From Thamnaconus septentrionalis (Eukaryota > Chordata > Actinopteri > Tetraodontiformes > Monacanthidae): a DNA stretch of 64,000 nucleotides. This document shows positions 13,685 to 25,617 of the stretch, piece after piece. The notes below the pieces were generated by a model. That model was not told the origin of the DNA, did no database searches, and worked only from the letters and a program-made list of their open reading frames with translations. Each line of letters starts with the position of its first letter. Position 1 is the first letter of the stretch. The translations under genes and the position numbers were made by a program. The stretch spans positions 5,106,129 through 5,170,128 of the forward strand of contig CM020505.1 in assembly GCA_009823395.1 (NCBI GenBank). Reading direction: 5' to 3'.

Positions 13685-15526
13685 CACTGTCTCATCAGGA
13701 GGTGTGGCTGGTGTTTTCATTAAGCCCATTTGATGTACGCGAGCAGCGCACAACAGACAGTTTCCAAATGAGGTGAAATGAAATGTAAATGAAGCTGACA
13801 TATTTTCATTTGATCAAAACAGGCCCCTTTGTTTGTGTGCGTAGCCGCGGCCCTTGCCCTCAAATTGGCCCCGCCAGCGCCCATCGATTCATCGCCATCC
13901 TAAACCCTCCCTCACCTCCCCTCCGCAGGCCTCGGTTCCCACAAGCGGCGACACCAGCAGCATTCATGCTCCACTTTCCAAACACAGCCAAGTGTGCACG
14001 AACTTGGACGGCCGTGCCAGCGAGGAATTCCTGTCGGTGTCACCACACAACGTCATCGGCGCCGCTCTCTCTCTCCCTTTGCTCGTAAATACAAACGGGA
14101 CACGCGCGACCGAATGTTTCAGTGCGGGTCTGATTTGTCGAATTGCTATTTCGGGCGTCCTCGTAAATGAAAAATTAATTTATCGTCTGGAGGGCTCTTC
14201 CGTCTGGACGGAACTGACTAAATCCAAAGTGACACCTGGCACAGGCAGCAGCCACTCACCTGCAGGATATTTCAAAGTTATAGAAAAGGAGAAGAAAAGG
14301 AAAATTGCGGATATCTGTCAAGAGTCAGCCTGGATGTACTGCGCCGACATCCAAGTACTTTTGTCTTTTCATATATATTCCAGCGCCCTTGACATTTCAT
14401 CACTCTGCCAACCCTTGCACACACACAATGTATCTCATTGCCGTCCCAGTGGCAATCACTGCTGAGCACGTCGTGCAGCAGCGCTAGCAGCACCACGAGC
14501 AGCAGCAGCGCGCAGGCAATCTTCTGACACAAGAAAGGGATGAGATGCAGATGCGTGTGACAAAAAGTAACCGGAGGAAAACAGATTCTACACCCACAAA
14601 CTATGCAACAATAAGACCAGAGCGCTCAGGTCGGTGTTGAGAGGTATTCTTTGAGATTAATGGTGCGGGAAGCTTTTAAATAATGATAATTCAAATGAAT
14701 AGTGTTTCGTTTGTCTAGAATAACAGCCAATGATTGATCCCAGCAATTAAAAAAATGGCAAATATTTATACATATGCCACTAAATCATCCTGAGGGACGG
14801 AGCGAAGGTAGAGCAGCAGATGTGCCGTTGGGCCTGCTCTCTCACTGGAATGATGCGAGCTCGGCGGGAATCAAAGACGAGTTCTGCACCAGGTGTGAAG
14901 TCGAGGGTTTCCTGCGGGGTGCGAGCCTAATGTAAATATTGCCATATATGCTCAGCGCCTCTCAGAACGGAGAGAGCAGGTTGGCTGCGGGTAACATCTG
15001 CAACGTCTTCCATATTTCCAGCTGTTTCGTTCCCACTCGGCCGGCGTGAAAACGGCAGCGTGTATCAATGTGCAACAGAGCATTTTAACACGGCGCTGAC
15101 GGTTCGTCATCATTCATCATATGCTGCGAAAGATGTGTCCAGAGTACCACAGTCGTGCAGGGCTAGTATAGTACACCCCCCACCCCCTCCACCCACCCAC
15201 CCTCCCAACTTCCATCCCATTTCCTCACTCCCTTAACATCTGCGCAAACACAACTGCGTTGCCTCCGTGGTGATGCCACGAGACAGCTGCATGCACAACG
15301 TCAAAATGAAGTTGCAGCGGCAACAACAAGCGGGTGGCACCTTCACCCCGTCAACAAGACTCCCTGCCCAGAAGAGTATTTAACTGAGTTGCCTTCACTG
15401 ACGATCTGTTAAAAAAGAAAAGGAAAGGAGAAGTGGGGGGCGAAAAAAGAGGTGGTCTTTGTCATGTAAATCAATCAGGCAGCCGTCTCGTCGCCTTCGC
15501 CGGTATGGGCAGACTTTTCCTCTCGA

Positions 15527-15530
<4 letters not shown>

Positions 15531-15569
<39 letters not shown>
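15531..15569. repeat. (GA)n microsatellite
   Basis: About 19 uninterrupted GA units, a pure polypurine tract at the edge of the CpG-rich island. Confidence 0.95.
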
Positions 15570-15573
<4 letters not shown>

Positions 15574-15655
15574 GCTAAGCAGTTTCTCACGCACACGTTT
15601 TAACCCCCTTGAAAACACGAAGACCGAGTTGCACAACACCTCTCACCACCACCAA

Positions 15656-15668
15656 TAACAATAATAAC

Positions 15669-15716
<48 letters not shown>
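15656..15716. repeat. (AAT)n microsatellite
   Basis: About 19 AAT/TAA units in a row after a slightly imperfect start near 15656. Confidence 0.95.
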
Positions 15717-16199
15717 CCGTGGCCACGGCGGCTCCGCTGGGTCTCCGGAACCGAACCGGTCTGATCTCAAACTTCCCGGCTGGCCGCTGAGATCCAGCCA
15801 CTGACGGCCGCCCCGTCGTCCACCTTCCCCGGGGGACAGCGCTGCAAGTTTGTTGCGGTAGCGAGCAGCGCTGTCCCGGGAGAGACACAACCGAACACGC
15901 GCTGGGTGAAAGGGAGAGCGGTGGAGTGGAGGAGTGTGAGTGGGGGAGTGAGTGTGTGCAGAGGGTGAAGATTACCACAGTATAACTAACGGGCCGGTAA
16001 CCGCGCGTAGCACGCAAGGTGCACATATCCCACCCCCCCTCCCAAAAAAAAAAAAAACACACACACACATACACGCGCGCACAAAACCCACTAATATTGT
16101 GGAGAAACTGCGCTGTGAGTGTAAGAAAGAAACCCGCACATGGACTCTGGAGGCACAATAAGACAACAGGCGGGTTGAGGACAGAGAAGAGCGCGTTAC

Positions 16200-16269
16200 C
16201 TTGCTTGGATGGAGCACAGAGGAGCGAGAGAAGAAGACAGAGGAGCCAAATTGTGCTCTCCACCGCCAT
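16200..16269 (-). CDS. Putative first coding exon: signal peptide
   Basis: On the minus strand an ATG at 16269-16267 opens a frame beginning MAVESTIWLLCLLLSLLCAP and running on to S-K-Q. It then meets a good splice donor (CAAG|GTAACG) with the exon ending at 16200. The peptide has the shape of a cleavable signal peptide: short polar start, leucine/cysteine core, then a small-residue, proline-containing end. The exon would end in phase 1, which is common for signal-peptide exons of Ig-superfamily and other cell-surface proteins. It sits inside a CpG island, which fits a promoter-proximal exon. The bases before the ATG are not an ideal start context. No following exon was recognised between 1 and 16.2 kb, so the gene would need a long first intron. 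NEO1, NPTN or CD276 relatives are possible only because they lie near LOXL1 in human 15q24; this is not shown by the sequence. Confidence 0.45.
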
Positions 16270-16629
16270 GTACAGCCTTTGATATCAAACCAACCAGCGG
16301 GGGTAGCGGCGGCACGTCGTCTGCACACAGGCTGGGGGGCTACGCTACCGGGGGCGACATGCAATATGTTGGAATCCGCTATTGTCTCCTGGCCGGGGTG
16401 CGTAAAGCGGGAGTCTCGGCGAACGTTGAGGTCCGTGCGGTCAGCGGAGCCCGGGGGCTTCTCCGAACGAACAATGCCGGGTTCTGCATCAAGTCGACGC
16501 CGGCGGTGGGGCAGTGTGGTGGTGGGGGAGGCGGAGTGGGGAGAGAGAGAGAGAAGAGAAGAGAAGAGAGAGAGGAGGGAGAGCGGTCGTGTCTCTCAGC
16601 GCTCCAACGCCATGTTGCGAGCGAATGTA

Positions 16630-16631
<2 letters not shown>

Positions 16632-16679
<48 letters not shown>
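16632..16679. repeat. (GT)n microsatellite
   Basis: About 24 uninterrupted GT units inside the CpG-rich island, followed by a short mixed CG/GA-rich stretch. Confidence 0.95.
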
Positions 16680-16680
<1 letters not shown>

Positions 16681-16934
16681 ACACTCACGCCACTGGCACG
16701 TGCGCGCGCGCGAGAACGAGTGAGAGTGAGAGAGCGCACACGAGCGTTGCAAGCAGACAGACAGTGGCTGGCTGGCTGGCTGGCTGGATCGTCGCTGGAG
16801 TCCTGGACGGCAGTCGGTGAATGCAACACACCCCTTCTTCTCTTTCCCCTGCTTTCACCTACTAGTATTTATTCATTTCCCCTCCATCTCCGGGACCATG
16901 CATCCAGAGATATGGACTGTGATCTACAACAAAT

Positions 16935-16935
<1 letters not shown>

Positions 16936-16995
<60 letters not shown>
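16936..16995. repeat. (ATT)n microsatellite
   Basis: About 20 uninterrupted ATT units. Together with the AAT run at 15656-15716, this makes two inverted trinucleotide tracts flanking the putative minus-strand first exon. Confidence 0.95.
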
Positions 16996-17600
16996 GATAT
17001 CTGTTTTACCCCCAGATGAACCGCGGTGGGACGCAGGCTCCATTCTCTAACTAGTGAGAACTGAGCAGAGCCCCGTGATGCGCTGCCCTGAATTAACCCA
17101 AACGTTTGGGTCCCTCCGTGTGCGCTCACATGTTCCCGTCCCATTGTGCGCATCAGTAGCGCAAGCGTCACCGTCACCACCCATCCCGGTGTCCTTTTTT
17201 TTTTTTTTTTTTTTTTTTATTGAAGCACCGTGTTTTCCCCCCTCTTTGTTGAACACGCTCGGCTGGGGAGAAAGGAGTGTGTGTAATAAAGCAGGTCTGG
17301 GTGTGTAAAAACAGAGAGGAGGGGATGGCTGCTGCTGGTGGTGGGTGGGGAGGAAGGAAGGGGTGGTGGAGACAGGCAAATGTGCTCCCTGTGCAGGAAC
17401 AGACGAGGAGGAGGAGGAGGAGGAGATGCAGGAGAGGCGGGGATGAAGGAGGGGGCGTCGGTTGTAGTGGTGGAGCAGGGAGGGAGGGAGGGGGGAGTGC
17501 TGTCCCAGTCAATCAGCCGGCTCTCCCTCCTGTTCCTCCTGAGTGCTGAGGGACCCACTGACTTTTGCACATAGCCAGCTGGAGCCCAGCCTTCCCAGAG

Positions 17601-19834
17601 CAGACAAAGACCCGCCTCGGCATCGCCAACACCAGCAGCACAACGTTTAGCAGCAAAACACATGGAGGGGAAACATGCAAACTCTCCGACGCAGCCACCT
17701 TTTACTCACCGCGAGAGCTCATATTTATCCAAAACCACTGTGTCATTTGTTGTTTTGTGAGTACAACACAAATGACTTTTTCAAAGAAAAAAAAGAAACA
17801 CACCTTCCGCATTGTTTTCAAATGTGTCTACAACACAAGAGTGTGATAATAATACCAAGCACGTGGTGGAGAAAAAAGGCAATCAGTAATGAAGGAGTTC
17901 CCTTTGGAGGTCTAATAATATCATGTCCGGCAGGATTTCTCGTCTAGGCATATTCATTTACTGATATGAGATTGATTTGAGCTGATGAAATGAAATGGGA
18001 TGGATGCATTTCCCAGGTGTGTGATTAAAGCAAATGCCTGGGCCATCAGATTACGTGATTGCACTGGGAAACTAATAGCAACACCGTGTCCTCTGTGATT
18101 GTGGTCAAGCTCTAATTTCCCCGCTTCTCCTTTTTCCTCTCCCCTCTCCCGCAGAGTAATGAACACAAACGACCTGCAGCTCATAACTCACTCTACAAAG
18201 GCTCTGTGGTCTGAATGCACAAGATAATCAGCGAGGAGTAGCTTTAGTGCCCCCCTTTCATTTTTGACTCTCCGAAGCTTTGACTGTGAGCCAAGCAAAC
18301 AGATATGGAATGATTTGGATTTGGTCAGGTTCATAGAGGGTGAACCAGGGCAGGATAGAGCTGATGTTCTTCATTATGAGTTCACTGATTCCCTTCAACA
18401 GCAATCCAACCTTGACATGCAGTGGGAACATTGAAAAAACCCATCTGCAGTTTGTTATCTCCGCCAAGCTTTGCAGTGCTTGTGCCCAACCTGTGTTACG
18501 TTTTTGTGGCCTTGGGATTTATGATTAATGCTTTGTCAGCCTTTTAAAGCCGTCCCCATCATCTCATAATAATAGGAGCAAGATTGCCCTTCCAGTCTGA
18601 ACATTTTTCAATGCAAGAGTTAAAGAAACAGACAGCACAGAATGGAGCAGTCCACTTGCCGAGAAAATTATTTACACATTTGATGGTGTGCCCACTGAGA
18701 CCAATTAGAGGCGTGCTACAGAAAACTAGTCTGGCTTGAGTCAAACATGAGGCTTTTTTTAAGTTCCTCTTGGCAAAACAAGCTGGGAGGTGTCACTGTT
18801 TCTTTTGGGAGCCAGAGTTTTCTCATACTGTAGTGTCATTTGCTGGCAGAGAACTGGGAGTCCCTGCGCGTGCTCATGTAGCGTGTTGTCGATGTACCTT
18901 TCTCACATTAGCGGCGTGGGTTGCGAGTGTACACCCTCCCATACCAGAAAATGTTTGAGCAGAGAAGAGAAAATCCCGTCTGTTTGCTGTGACTAAATAT
19001 TCCTTCCCCACTGAATTTATGTTTCTGTAACAGCTGATGGAAACTATTTAAAAGACAAACAAATCTGCAGATGCATCTTCAGCTATGCACAGCGCTACAG
19101 AGCGTTCACAATCTCAAAGCTAAAGGGTCAGTGTGGTGAAATGAGATTTGGATTATCTACCAAAGACCGAAATGGGCACTCTCCCCAGTCTGGAGAACCA
19201 GTGAGCCAATAAAGGTCATGCAGGGGAGCTATGAATGCCTTAGCATGGGGCCAAGAAGCATAATTTTTTATTCTTACCCATCTAAAAGAAGTCTTACTTC
19301 AAAAAGAAATATATGAGCACCTCACACTGTCAGGCCAGAGTGTACCAGAAGTCTGCATTCCCACACTGAGACTGACCATGGAGCTTTGCAACCAGCTGAA
19401 TAGCTCAGGTTTCACCACTGAATTCGCGACCCATCCGTCATTGCCAATCCTGGCCTGCAGTGATGAAACCAGGGGGTAGTTTCTGAAAAATTGCCCCTAA
19501 AAGCCAAACAAAGTGTCAAATGAGACATGTCCATTACAAAGTTGTGCACTGAGCTGCCTTAAGGACCTTGTACAGCCCCTTTCAGCTTTCAGTGTGTGTG
19601 AACAAAGGATAGAATTGGGGGCTATATCAATGTTTTGTGGACCTTATCAATGTCCAGACCAAGCATGTATTTTAGTAATCTACGTTAGCATGATATTGGT
19701 ACATTTTGTTGGGTGAGCGGCTTGCATCTCCGCCTCCTGGACGTCAAAACAACAGCCACTGCTGAAAGGGAATGTACGTAATATTACAAGGATCATGGTA
19801 ATAAGGGACTTTTCCAAAAATGTCAAATGATCCC
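17601..19834. other. Gene-less stretch, nothing recognised
   Basis: No exon, RNA gene or clear mobile element was recognised. The sequence is mostly AT-rich, unique-looking DNA without long simple repeats. Confidence 0.5.
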
Positions 19835-20316
19835 TTTAAATCAGCTCAAGGTAACTTTTCAACCATAAAATTATGATTCCAAACTCAGTAAAGCGGTACA
19901 TAACCGATTAATAGGATCAACGGTGCCGCCTCGGCAGCGAGAGGGGGGTTGTGCCGGCTGTAACTAAACTGCGTAACTTTCAAGCGCGACCCGACATGCC
20001 GGACGAACCACTATACGGCAACGTCACACGTTTATTAGATGCGGTTTTACATACTACTATTACAAATACATAAGATTATAAAATGACGGAATGGAACCCA
20101 AAAATTAACCTTGATGAAAGACAAAGTAATAAAAGTGTTGAACGTTTGCTACGACGTTATTGTCAATGTTTGTTTTGCCTTTCATATTAGTGTTTTTCCT
20201 GAACACATACGAGCGCTCCAGCTAGGCCACTATTTGTACATCAATAAACTAGCGCTGCAGCGTGTTTACTTCATCACTTCGCCATTTCCACCGAAAGTTA
20301 CCTAGAGCTGCTTTAA
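19835..20316. mobile_element. MITE-like inverted-repeat element, about 480 bp
   Basis: The left end reads TTTAAATCAGCTCAAGGTAA. The right end, read on the opposite strand, is ATTAAAGCAGCTCTAGGTAA. The two 25-base ends therefore match at most positions and are inverted. The interior has no transposase frame. The TTTAA at both edges may include a target-site duplication, but its exact length is unclear. This fits a short non-autonomous DNA transposon. Confidence 0.7.
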
Positions 20317-23300
20317 TGTGAGCAAAATGTTGCAATTTTGCTTCAGTGCAGTCTCGATTTTTGCCTGCTAAATGGCCTCCACTAGTTTCCTTTTAATGTC
20401 TCAAAAGGTCACTTTGGACAATCAGGTTCATCAATTTCCTTCAGTGCAGCCCTTTTACTATTACAAAAATCATTGGACAATTTGTAGCTTGTTGCCTTGT
20501 CACTACTCTCAAACATGAGAGCCTCTTGAAATGAGAGTTTTTTTTTTTTTTTACAAGGTCATAACTTTTAAAGCTCGGTTAGTGAGAGGTTTTTGAGCGG
20601 GGGATAAAGTTGTGAGTAGCACAGTCGATAATGCATGTCCTCTGCAGTTTAAACCTTGTCAAACTACTATGACAAAAAACATATGAGCAAATTAAGTGAT
20701 TTGCCATTTTGTTTGTCCTTTCTTTTGTTTCTGCCATCACTGCAGCTATTAATATTTAATGTTTGAGTGTTTTAATGGCGAGTACAGTAGCCTCTTTGTT
20801 CACTGCCCATCTTCCTCATCAAGGTCAGAGGCATACAGACTGATCTGACGGCACTTCATCTCCTGAATATAAAATAAAAAACGGCCTGCTTTGATGGCAG
20901 ACGGCTTGAACAGTGCCCCCATCTGGATGTGGGAGTCACGACAGCAGGCTCGGACTGCTCAGTGCATTGTCGCTCTCAGGGAATGGGAACACACGGCTGA
21001 ACAAAAGTCAGTGCACAAAGAAAGATTTACACTCCGTTCTCGTTGTTTTTGGTTTTTTCCTCAACCACCAAAAAAAAAGAGAGAGAAAAACCCCTACTGA
21101 GTACATACTGTACGGCACGGTTCACGGTCCATGTTTGGATATGCAAATAAGGCTGGTGTATGATTGCCTTGCCACAATGTTATTCCACCTCCTTCCGCTG
21201 GAGGGGTGCCTTCCGCATGCTTGGTCTGGAGCAAAGCGTCTCCATGGAAACCATGACAACGGTGGCACATGGGGTAGGGGTTGACTGGAGGGACGGTTTT
21301 TCTTTGGGAGAACAATAACACTGCGACGCACTGGCACTGGGCCGTAATTGAGAGTATCAAGCAGGGATACTGAGTGGGGAACAACGGGCCGCTTACTTAA
21401 ACCTCATTTAAAGCACATTTACTCTCCCAGTTATGGAGACACATAAATGAATTCATTATAGGACACAATGCAAAGTAAAATGTGTGTGTCCAAGTGGAAG
21501 CAGAAGTGTCAAAGTTAATATATGTATATATATATCAATCTGACAAAAAGTGATTGTAAATTTGTATATTTGGTAAATTAATTATTTGATTTGCAAGAAC
21601 TAAATCATTCCACCATATTTGAAGTGCTGTATATTTATACGCAGTTTTGTGTTTGTGCATTAGCTGCTGCGGAATGTGATGAAACTCCATCTCTGCCGCT
21701 AATGTTCAATAAATGTTGCTGCTTATATCAAGCCCATCTCTCTCAATTCATTTCCTCCATCCTTCTGTCCATCATCTGTTTTTTTCATCCTCCCACTGTC
21801 ATTCTCTCAATGTACTTACCCTACACCTAATATCCTGCCTTTCAGGCTGCATCACATCCAGTATGCTGCTGACAAAGAATGCCACAAACAGGATGCAGAA
21901 AGGACTCATTGTGTTGCATTGCCGAATCGGCATTCTAATCTATGCAGAGCGAAGCATAGAATCTCAATAGTTCTGTCAACGTGGTTTGTGTTTGGTGGAG
22001 AGAGGTGGTGAGAACGGCAGAGGAAGAAGCAAGATGGAGTGACGACTTACTGGCAACTCTGCCAGATTTCTCTTCTTCAGCCCTTTCTGTGGCAGCCTTT
22101 GAACAAACTGTCACTAGCTTTTCTATAGGGGGAGGAGACAGCGAGAAGGATGGGGTGACAGCTCAGAATGAAGAGGGCTAGCACAGGCCTTATAGGCCAT
22201 ATTGTTTTGAATGAAAAGGAAAAGTACACTATGGGTGTAGTGATGGTTGGATTATAACTACACCTGCTACTCCACATCCAGTCAACACAGGTTGTTTTTG
22301 CTTTTTATGCTCATGGTTTTTTTTTTTCTAACTCTGTTTAACTGATATACTTGCATTAGTGTAAAGTTTCCACGGCTTAGAAAACCTTGTCCCAGTTGTT
22401 TGACCTGGTTTTGCTTCAACTTAGCTGCTGAGAGAACACAAAACTCAGAGCAGGTAAAAAAAAAAAAAAAAAAAAAATTACAAGTGACACATTAAAGCAC
22501 TTCTTCTTCATTTTCTGCTCATGCAAAGCTTTAAGCACTAGTGATTAGAGAGTATAATAATGAGGCATTTTAAAGGAAGGAACTCTAGAGAGCAAATTTG
22601 AATACAAGCAGATTCTCCTCTGACTGTTTGGGAGGAGTTGGGCGGGGGCACCTTGGAGTTACAGCTGGTTTCATCATCCGAGTCAGTGTCTTGCAATGTA
22701 AATAACTTCATTATAGGTCAGAGAAAAAGTAAAAAAGTAACTTGTGTGCTTCCTGCACACACACCCCTTCCCATTCTTTCCCAGTGCTACCACATCGTAC
22801 TACAGCACATTGTAGGAGTTTAGATGAGCCCAGACTAGAAACTCTGGTTTTCATTCTCTTGGTCTGGTATTTCCTCCATTTTAAAATTGTAGAGGGAGGT
22901 TTGGTGAGATTTTGGGAAAAAATATATTCAACCACTCCCTGGAGATTAACTTGGCCACCTAATTTCAGAATCCAGATTCGAATATCCACATTGTTTTGAC
23001 CAGAGTAACTGTGCTCAATACCAGGCCAAGAGTATCAAGTCCTGTGGATCCAGTGTGTGCTAAGTGTGTGGTGTAAAGACTTCAGTTGCTTACCTGCATC
23101 CACATTGACTTGATAAGACATTACAAGATGTCTAAAATGTACAAGAGCACACGTGGTTGACGTCTGCCACAACATACCTTCGTCCAGCAACACCACCGTT
23201 CATCTCCATTGCACCACCTGGAAACCTGGGCTACTTGATGCCTTATGGTTTTGCTACGATCCTCTTTGTCAAGAATCTTATGCCGTATATCACGGCAGCT

Positions 23301-24415
23301 CCGTACATTCCCTATGGAGTCCTCAACCTCGAAATGCAACCTTCTTCTTCCTTGTCTGCTCTCGGCCTCCTGCAAAGAAAGAGCACAGTGACAGTGGATG
23401 AGACTCAAGGTGCATTGGGTCTTGAGCTGGAGTGCTTCACGTACTTGAAATTCCCAGCAGTAGTGAAGCCACTCACTGTGTCCTTGCCTGGTTTATTGCT
23501 GAGGTGAGTATCCTGCCCCTCATATCAGGCAGTTAGAAATAGCACTCTGTCATGGCGGAATTAGATATGCTCCTTCTGGATCCCCTTGAGCTTGTGTTTT
23601 ACTCTGAGAGCATTTCAATGTGATTTTTTTTTGTGGTCAATATGTCGTTTTGGGGATTTATTTATTTTTCTCTCTAAAGAGGTTTAACTCGTACTGGAAC
23701 AGCACCCTCTGCTGGCCAACTCCAATAGACATTGTACTGTATATGCATTGCAAGCAAAACTCAAATCTCTTCCTGCACCCTATAATAATGCAATAAAAAA
23801 TAATGGACCAATCACAGAATCATTTAAAGAGTTACCTTTAAGTTAAAGTTAAGGTAGAATGCCTATTCTTTATATAAGTACTGAGGTTTATAAAGGTGAA
23901 GTTAAAGAGGCGTTTGTCTTATTTTCTTAATTTAAGTGTAACAAATGAAATAATGCTTTATTAATGTGTAATGTCAAAAGAGAGACTGCTACATGACTAA
24001 AACAATAACAAAGGTCGTTGTTGCAATATACTATTCTGATGTATTGCTACAGGTACATCATCAGTGATGTTACCTAGAGGTCAAATCTCTTTGGTCACAC
24101 TATAAATGGTCTTTGTACCCAAATATCTATTTAAAGGGGAATTGCAAGACGTGTACACTTGGTTCTCACTTTTCACTTATCATTTCATGTGAATACAAAT
24201 TACTGCGAAAACCAAACCAAACCCACTGTAGAATTAATGTTGACAAAATGCAATAAACAACCACTTACAACACATATTTGTTCCATAAACCCCATGTCAA
24301 CCCTATTAACAATTGATGTAATTCATCAACTTAACCATCTACTTTTGACCACGGTCAGGACCCCTCATATTTATATTTGGGGAAAAGAGAAAAAAACAAT
24401 ATGTTCATTCATTAA
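20317..24415. other. Gene-less stretch upstream of scamp5
   Basis: No supported gene. It holds poly-T at about 20539-20552, poly-A at 22457-22477, and an X-box-like motif at 21238 (listed separately). An open frame over about 23150-23507 lacks an ATG start and any recognisable family, and was rejected. Confidence 0.5.
21238..21251. promoter_or_regulatory. X-box-like (RFX) motif
   Basis: GTCTCCATGGAAAC is nearly palindromic and matches the RFX X-box layout (two GTNRCC-type half sites head to head), followed shortly by CATGACAAC. It lies about 4.4 kb upstream of the scamp5 ATG. Function is inferred from the motif alone. Confidence 0.4.
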
Positions 24416-24535
24416 TTCATCTTCCATACCCACTTCTTCCCGAGCTCAGGGTCACGGGGGTCTGCTGGAGCCTATCCCAGCTGTCATAGGGCGAAGGCAG
24501 GGTGACACCCTGGACAAGTCGCCAGAAAACAATCT
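24416..24535. repeat. Common fish interspersed repeat fragment
   Basis: The phrases TTCATCTTCCATACCCACTT, GAGCTCAGGGTCACGGGGGT and GCCTATCCCAGCTGTCATAG, followed by a 'gacaccctggacaagtcgcc' type end, are ones I recognise from a very common fish repeat. Its class could not be settled from this fragment. Confidence 0.6.
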
Positions 24536-24829
24536 GTCGTCCCCCTTTAACATCATCATCTGTCCTATTTCAGAGGGCCAAACCTCGACAGATCCAAACA
24601 CTTGCCAAAGTTGCATACGGGGTGTTTTGTGTCGATTAGTTATGTTAATATACTAATATCAATCCTAATGTATTAGTATCTTACGTCATGCTTTAAGTGA
24701 TGGCAGTGGTTTATATTTAAGTATCACCACCCCGTACAAATTCTTGTACTAACAGTCGGCAAGACGATTTGATGCTTCGAACTCTGTCAACACCTTGGTG
24801 GTGTTAGCGTAGGTTTCACCTCGTCGTCG

Positions 24830-25200
24830 CCGAGCTCCGCGAATCACCTGCGGGACAGATTCAGCACCACGGACAGAGAGCGAAGATGTGATTGGCTCAT
24901 CGTGGCAACGCTCAGGATTAGACCGATCATCCTATTGGTCTGGGTCACGGCGACGGCGGATCCGGGCTCGGCGATTGGCCGAGAATGCGGAGTAGTCCGG
25001 ATTTAGGGCTTTGCGTTTACTTTGGAGAGGAAAGAATTATACGAGCTCAACCGTTTTTTCCCCCACCTCGAGCGGTTTGCGGTGTTAGCGTCCCAAACGC
25101 TCATTATTGGAGGCTTTACAAGCAGGCAGTGCGCGCAAAAAAACAGGAGAAGCGGCCGCTCAGTTGGAGGAAGTAAGGAGATTATGTTTCCTGTAGAGTG
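24830..25200 (+). promoter_or_regulatory. scamp5: scamp5 proximal promoter and probable 5' UTR exon region
   Basis: This CpG-rich block lies just upstream of the scamp5 start codon. It has three ATTGG (inverted CCAAT) boxes at 24891, 24934 and 24974, spaced 43 and 40 bases apart, and an RE1-like site at 24860-24880. No TATA box is evident, as is usual for a CpG promoter. A possible donor at 25172|25173 (GGAA|GTAAGG) could end a non-coding first exon. The second exon would then begin after an acceptor at about 25568-25577, just before the ATG at 25618. The transcription start itself is not visible. Confidence 0.55.
24860..24880 (+). promoter_or_regulatory. REST/NRSF (RE1) site
   Basis: The two half-sites TTCAGCACC and GGACAG are present with the canonical two-base gap (CA between them). 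The end reads AGAG, where the usual RE1 consensus has CGCC. RE1 elements recruit REST, which silences neuronal genes outside neurons. Its place in the promoter of scamp5, a brain-enriched vesicle protein gene, fits that role. Binding is inferred. Confidence 0.75.
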
Positions 25201-25291
25201 TGTAATTCCTGTCTGCTCAGGCAGACGTGCTGTGAGAATATGCACCCGTGTTTCACAGCTCAGTGCAGCAAGTAGAGAGGTAGTAGCACTG

Positions 25292-25292
<1 letters not shown>

Positions 25293-25344
<52 letters not shown>
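25293..25344. repeat. (GT)n microsatellite in scamp5 5' region
   Basis: About 26 GT units between the presumed first exon and the ATG-containing exon, hence probably in the first intron. Confidence 0.95.
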
Positions 25345-25346
<2 letters not shown>

Positions 25347-25617
25347 TGTGTCGCCTAAAGCCTCCGTCGTTTAAATCTGATCATCATCGCCGAACACGGT
25401 GTGTGCCGCACTCACACGCCTAATTCCCACCCCCGCATCCCCGACCCACCACTCGTTTGAAGGCCCTCGTTTGTCTGTGTGTAACAGTCATGATGATATT
25501 ATATGCTCCCTTTAAAAATCCATTTAACCTCTCCATAAAGCTTCACATGTGCTTTTCCTTTTGAAAGGCCTGACAGACTGAAGACGCAGACCTGAACAGC
25601 AGCTCCACTTTGTCCAA

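Larger units (their letters stand above)
11854..15530. other. Gene-less stretch with one LINE-like tail
   Basis: No supported gene. The stretch holds a LINE-like tail at 12936, poly-T at 13324-13341, poly-A at 13623-13639 and the (CA)n run beginning near 13654. The 13.8-14.5 kb part is CpG-rich. On the minus strand it contains a leucine-rich frame behind a pyrimidine-rich acceptor-like sequence at about 14523; this was not accepted as an exon (see rejected items). Confidence 0.5.
15580..17600. promoter_or_regulatory. CpG-rich island, probable promoter region
   Basis: CpG dinucleotides are plainly frequent here (for example 15715-15910 and 16270-16520), unlike the AT-rich flanks, and this is the usual look of a vertebrate CpG-island promoter. 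It contains the putative minus-strand first coding exon at 16200-16269. It is broken up by (AAT)n, (GT)n and (ATT)n microsatellites and a poly-T run at 17197-17219. No TATA box or start site could be fixed by eye. Confidence 0.6.

Noticed and set aside
14278..14532. Minus-strand leucine-rich frame after a pyrimidine tract and CAG at about 14524
   Set aside because: No ATG, weak donor candidates, and the leucines come from CTG-rich repeats; no partner exon was recognised.
15643..16269. Full 208-residue minus-strand frame starting MAVESTIW
   Set aside because: Only the first 70 bases look coding; after the donor at 16200 it reads intron, CA repeat and a poly-Tyr run from the AAT microsatellite.
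23150..23510. Plus-strand frame of about 117 residues with a GAG|GTGAGT donor-like end; minus-strand splice-like signals nearby
   Set aside because: It starts with TTG, resembles no family I know, and the opposite strand offers equally good but contradictory signals.
24416..24535. Possible exon in the 165-residue plus-strand frame upstream of scamp5
   Set aside because: The sequence is a recognised common fish interspersed repeat.
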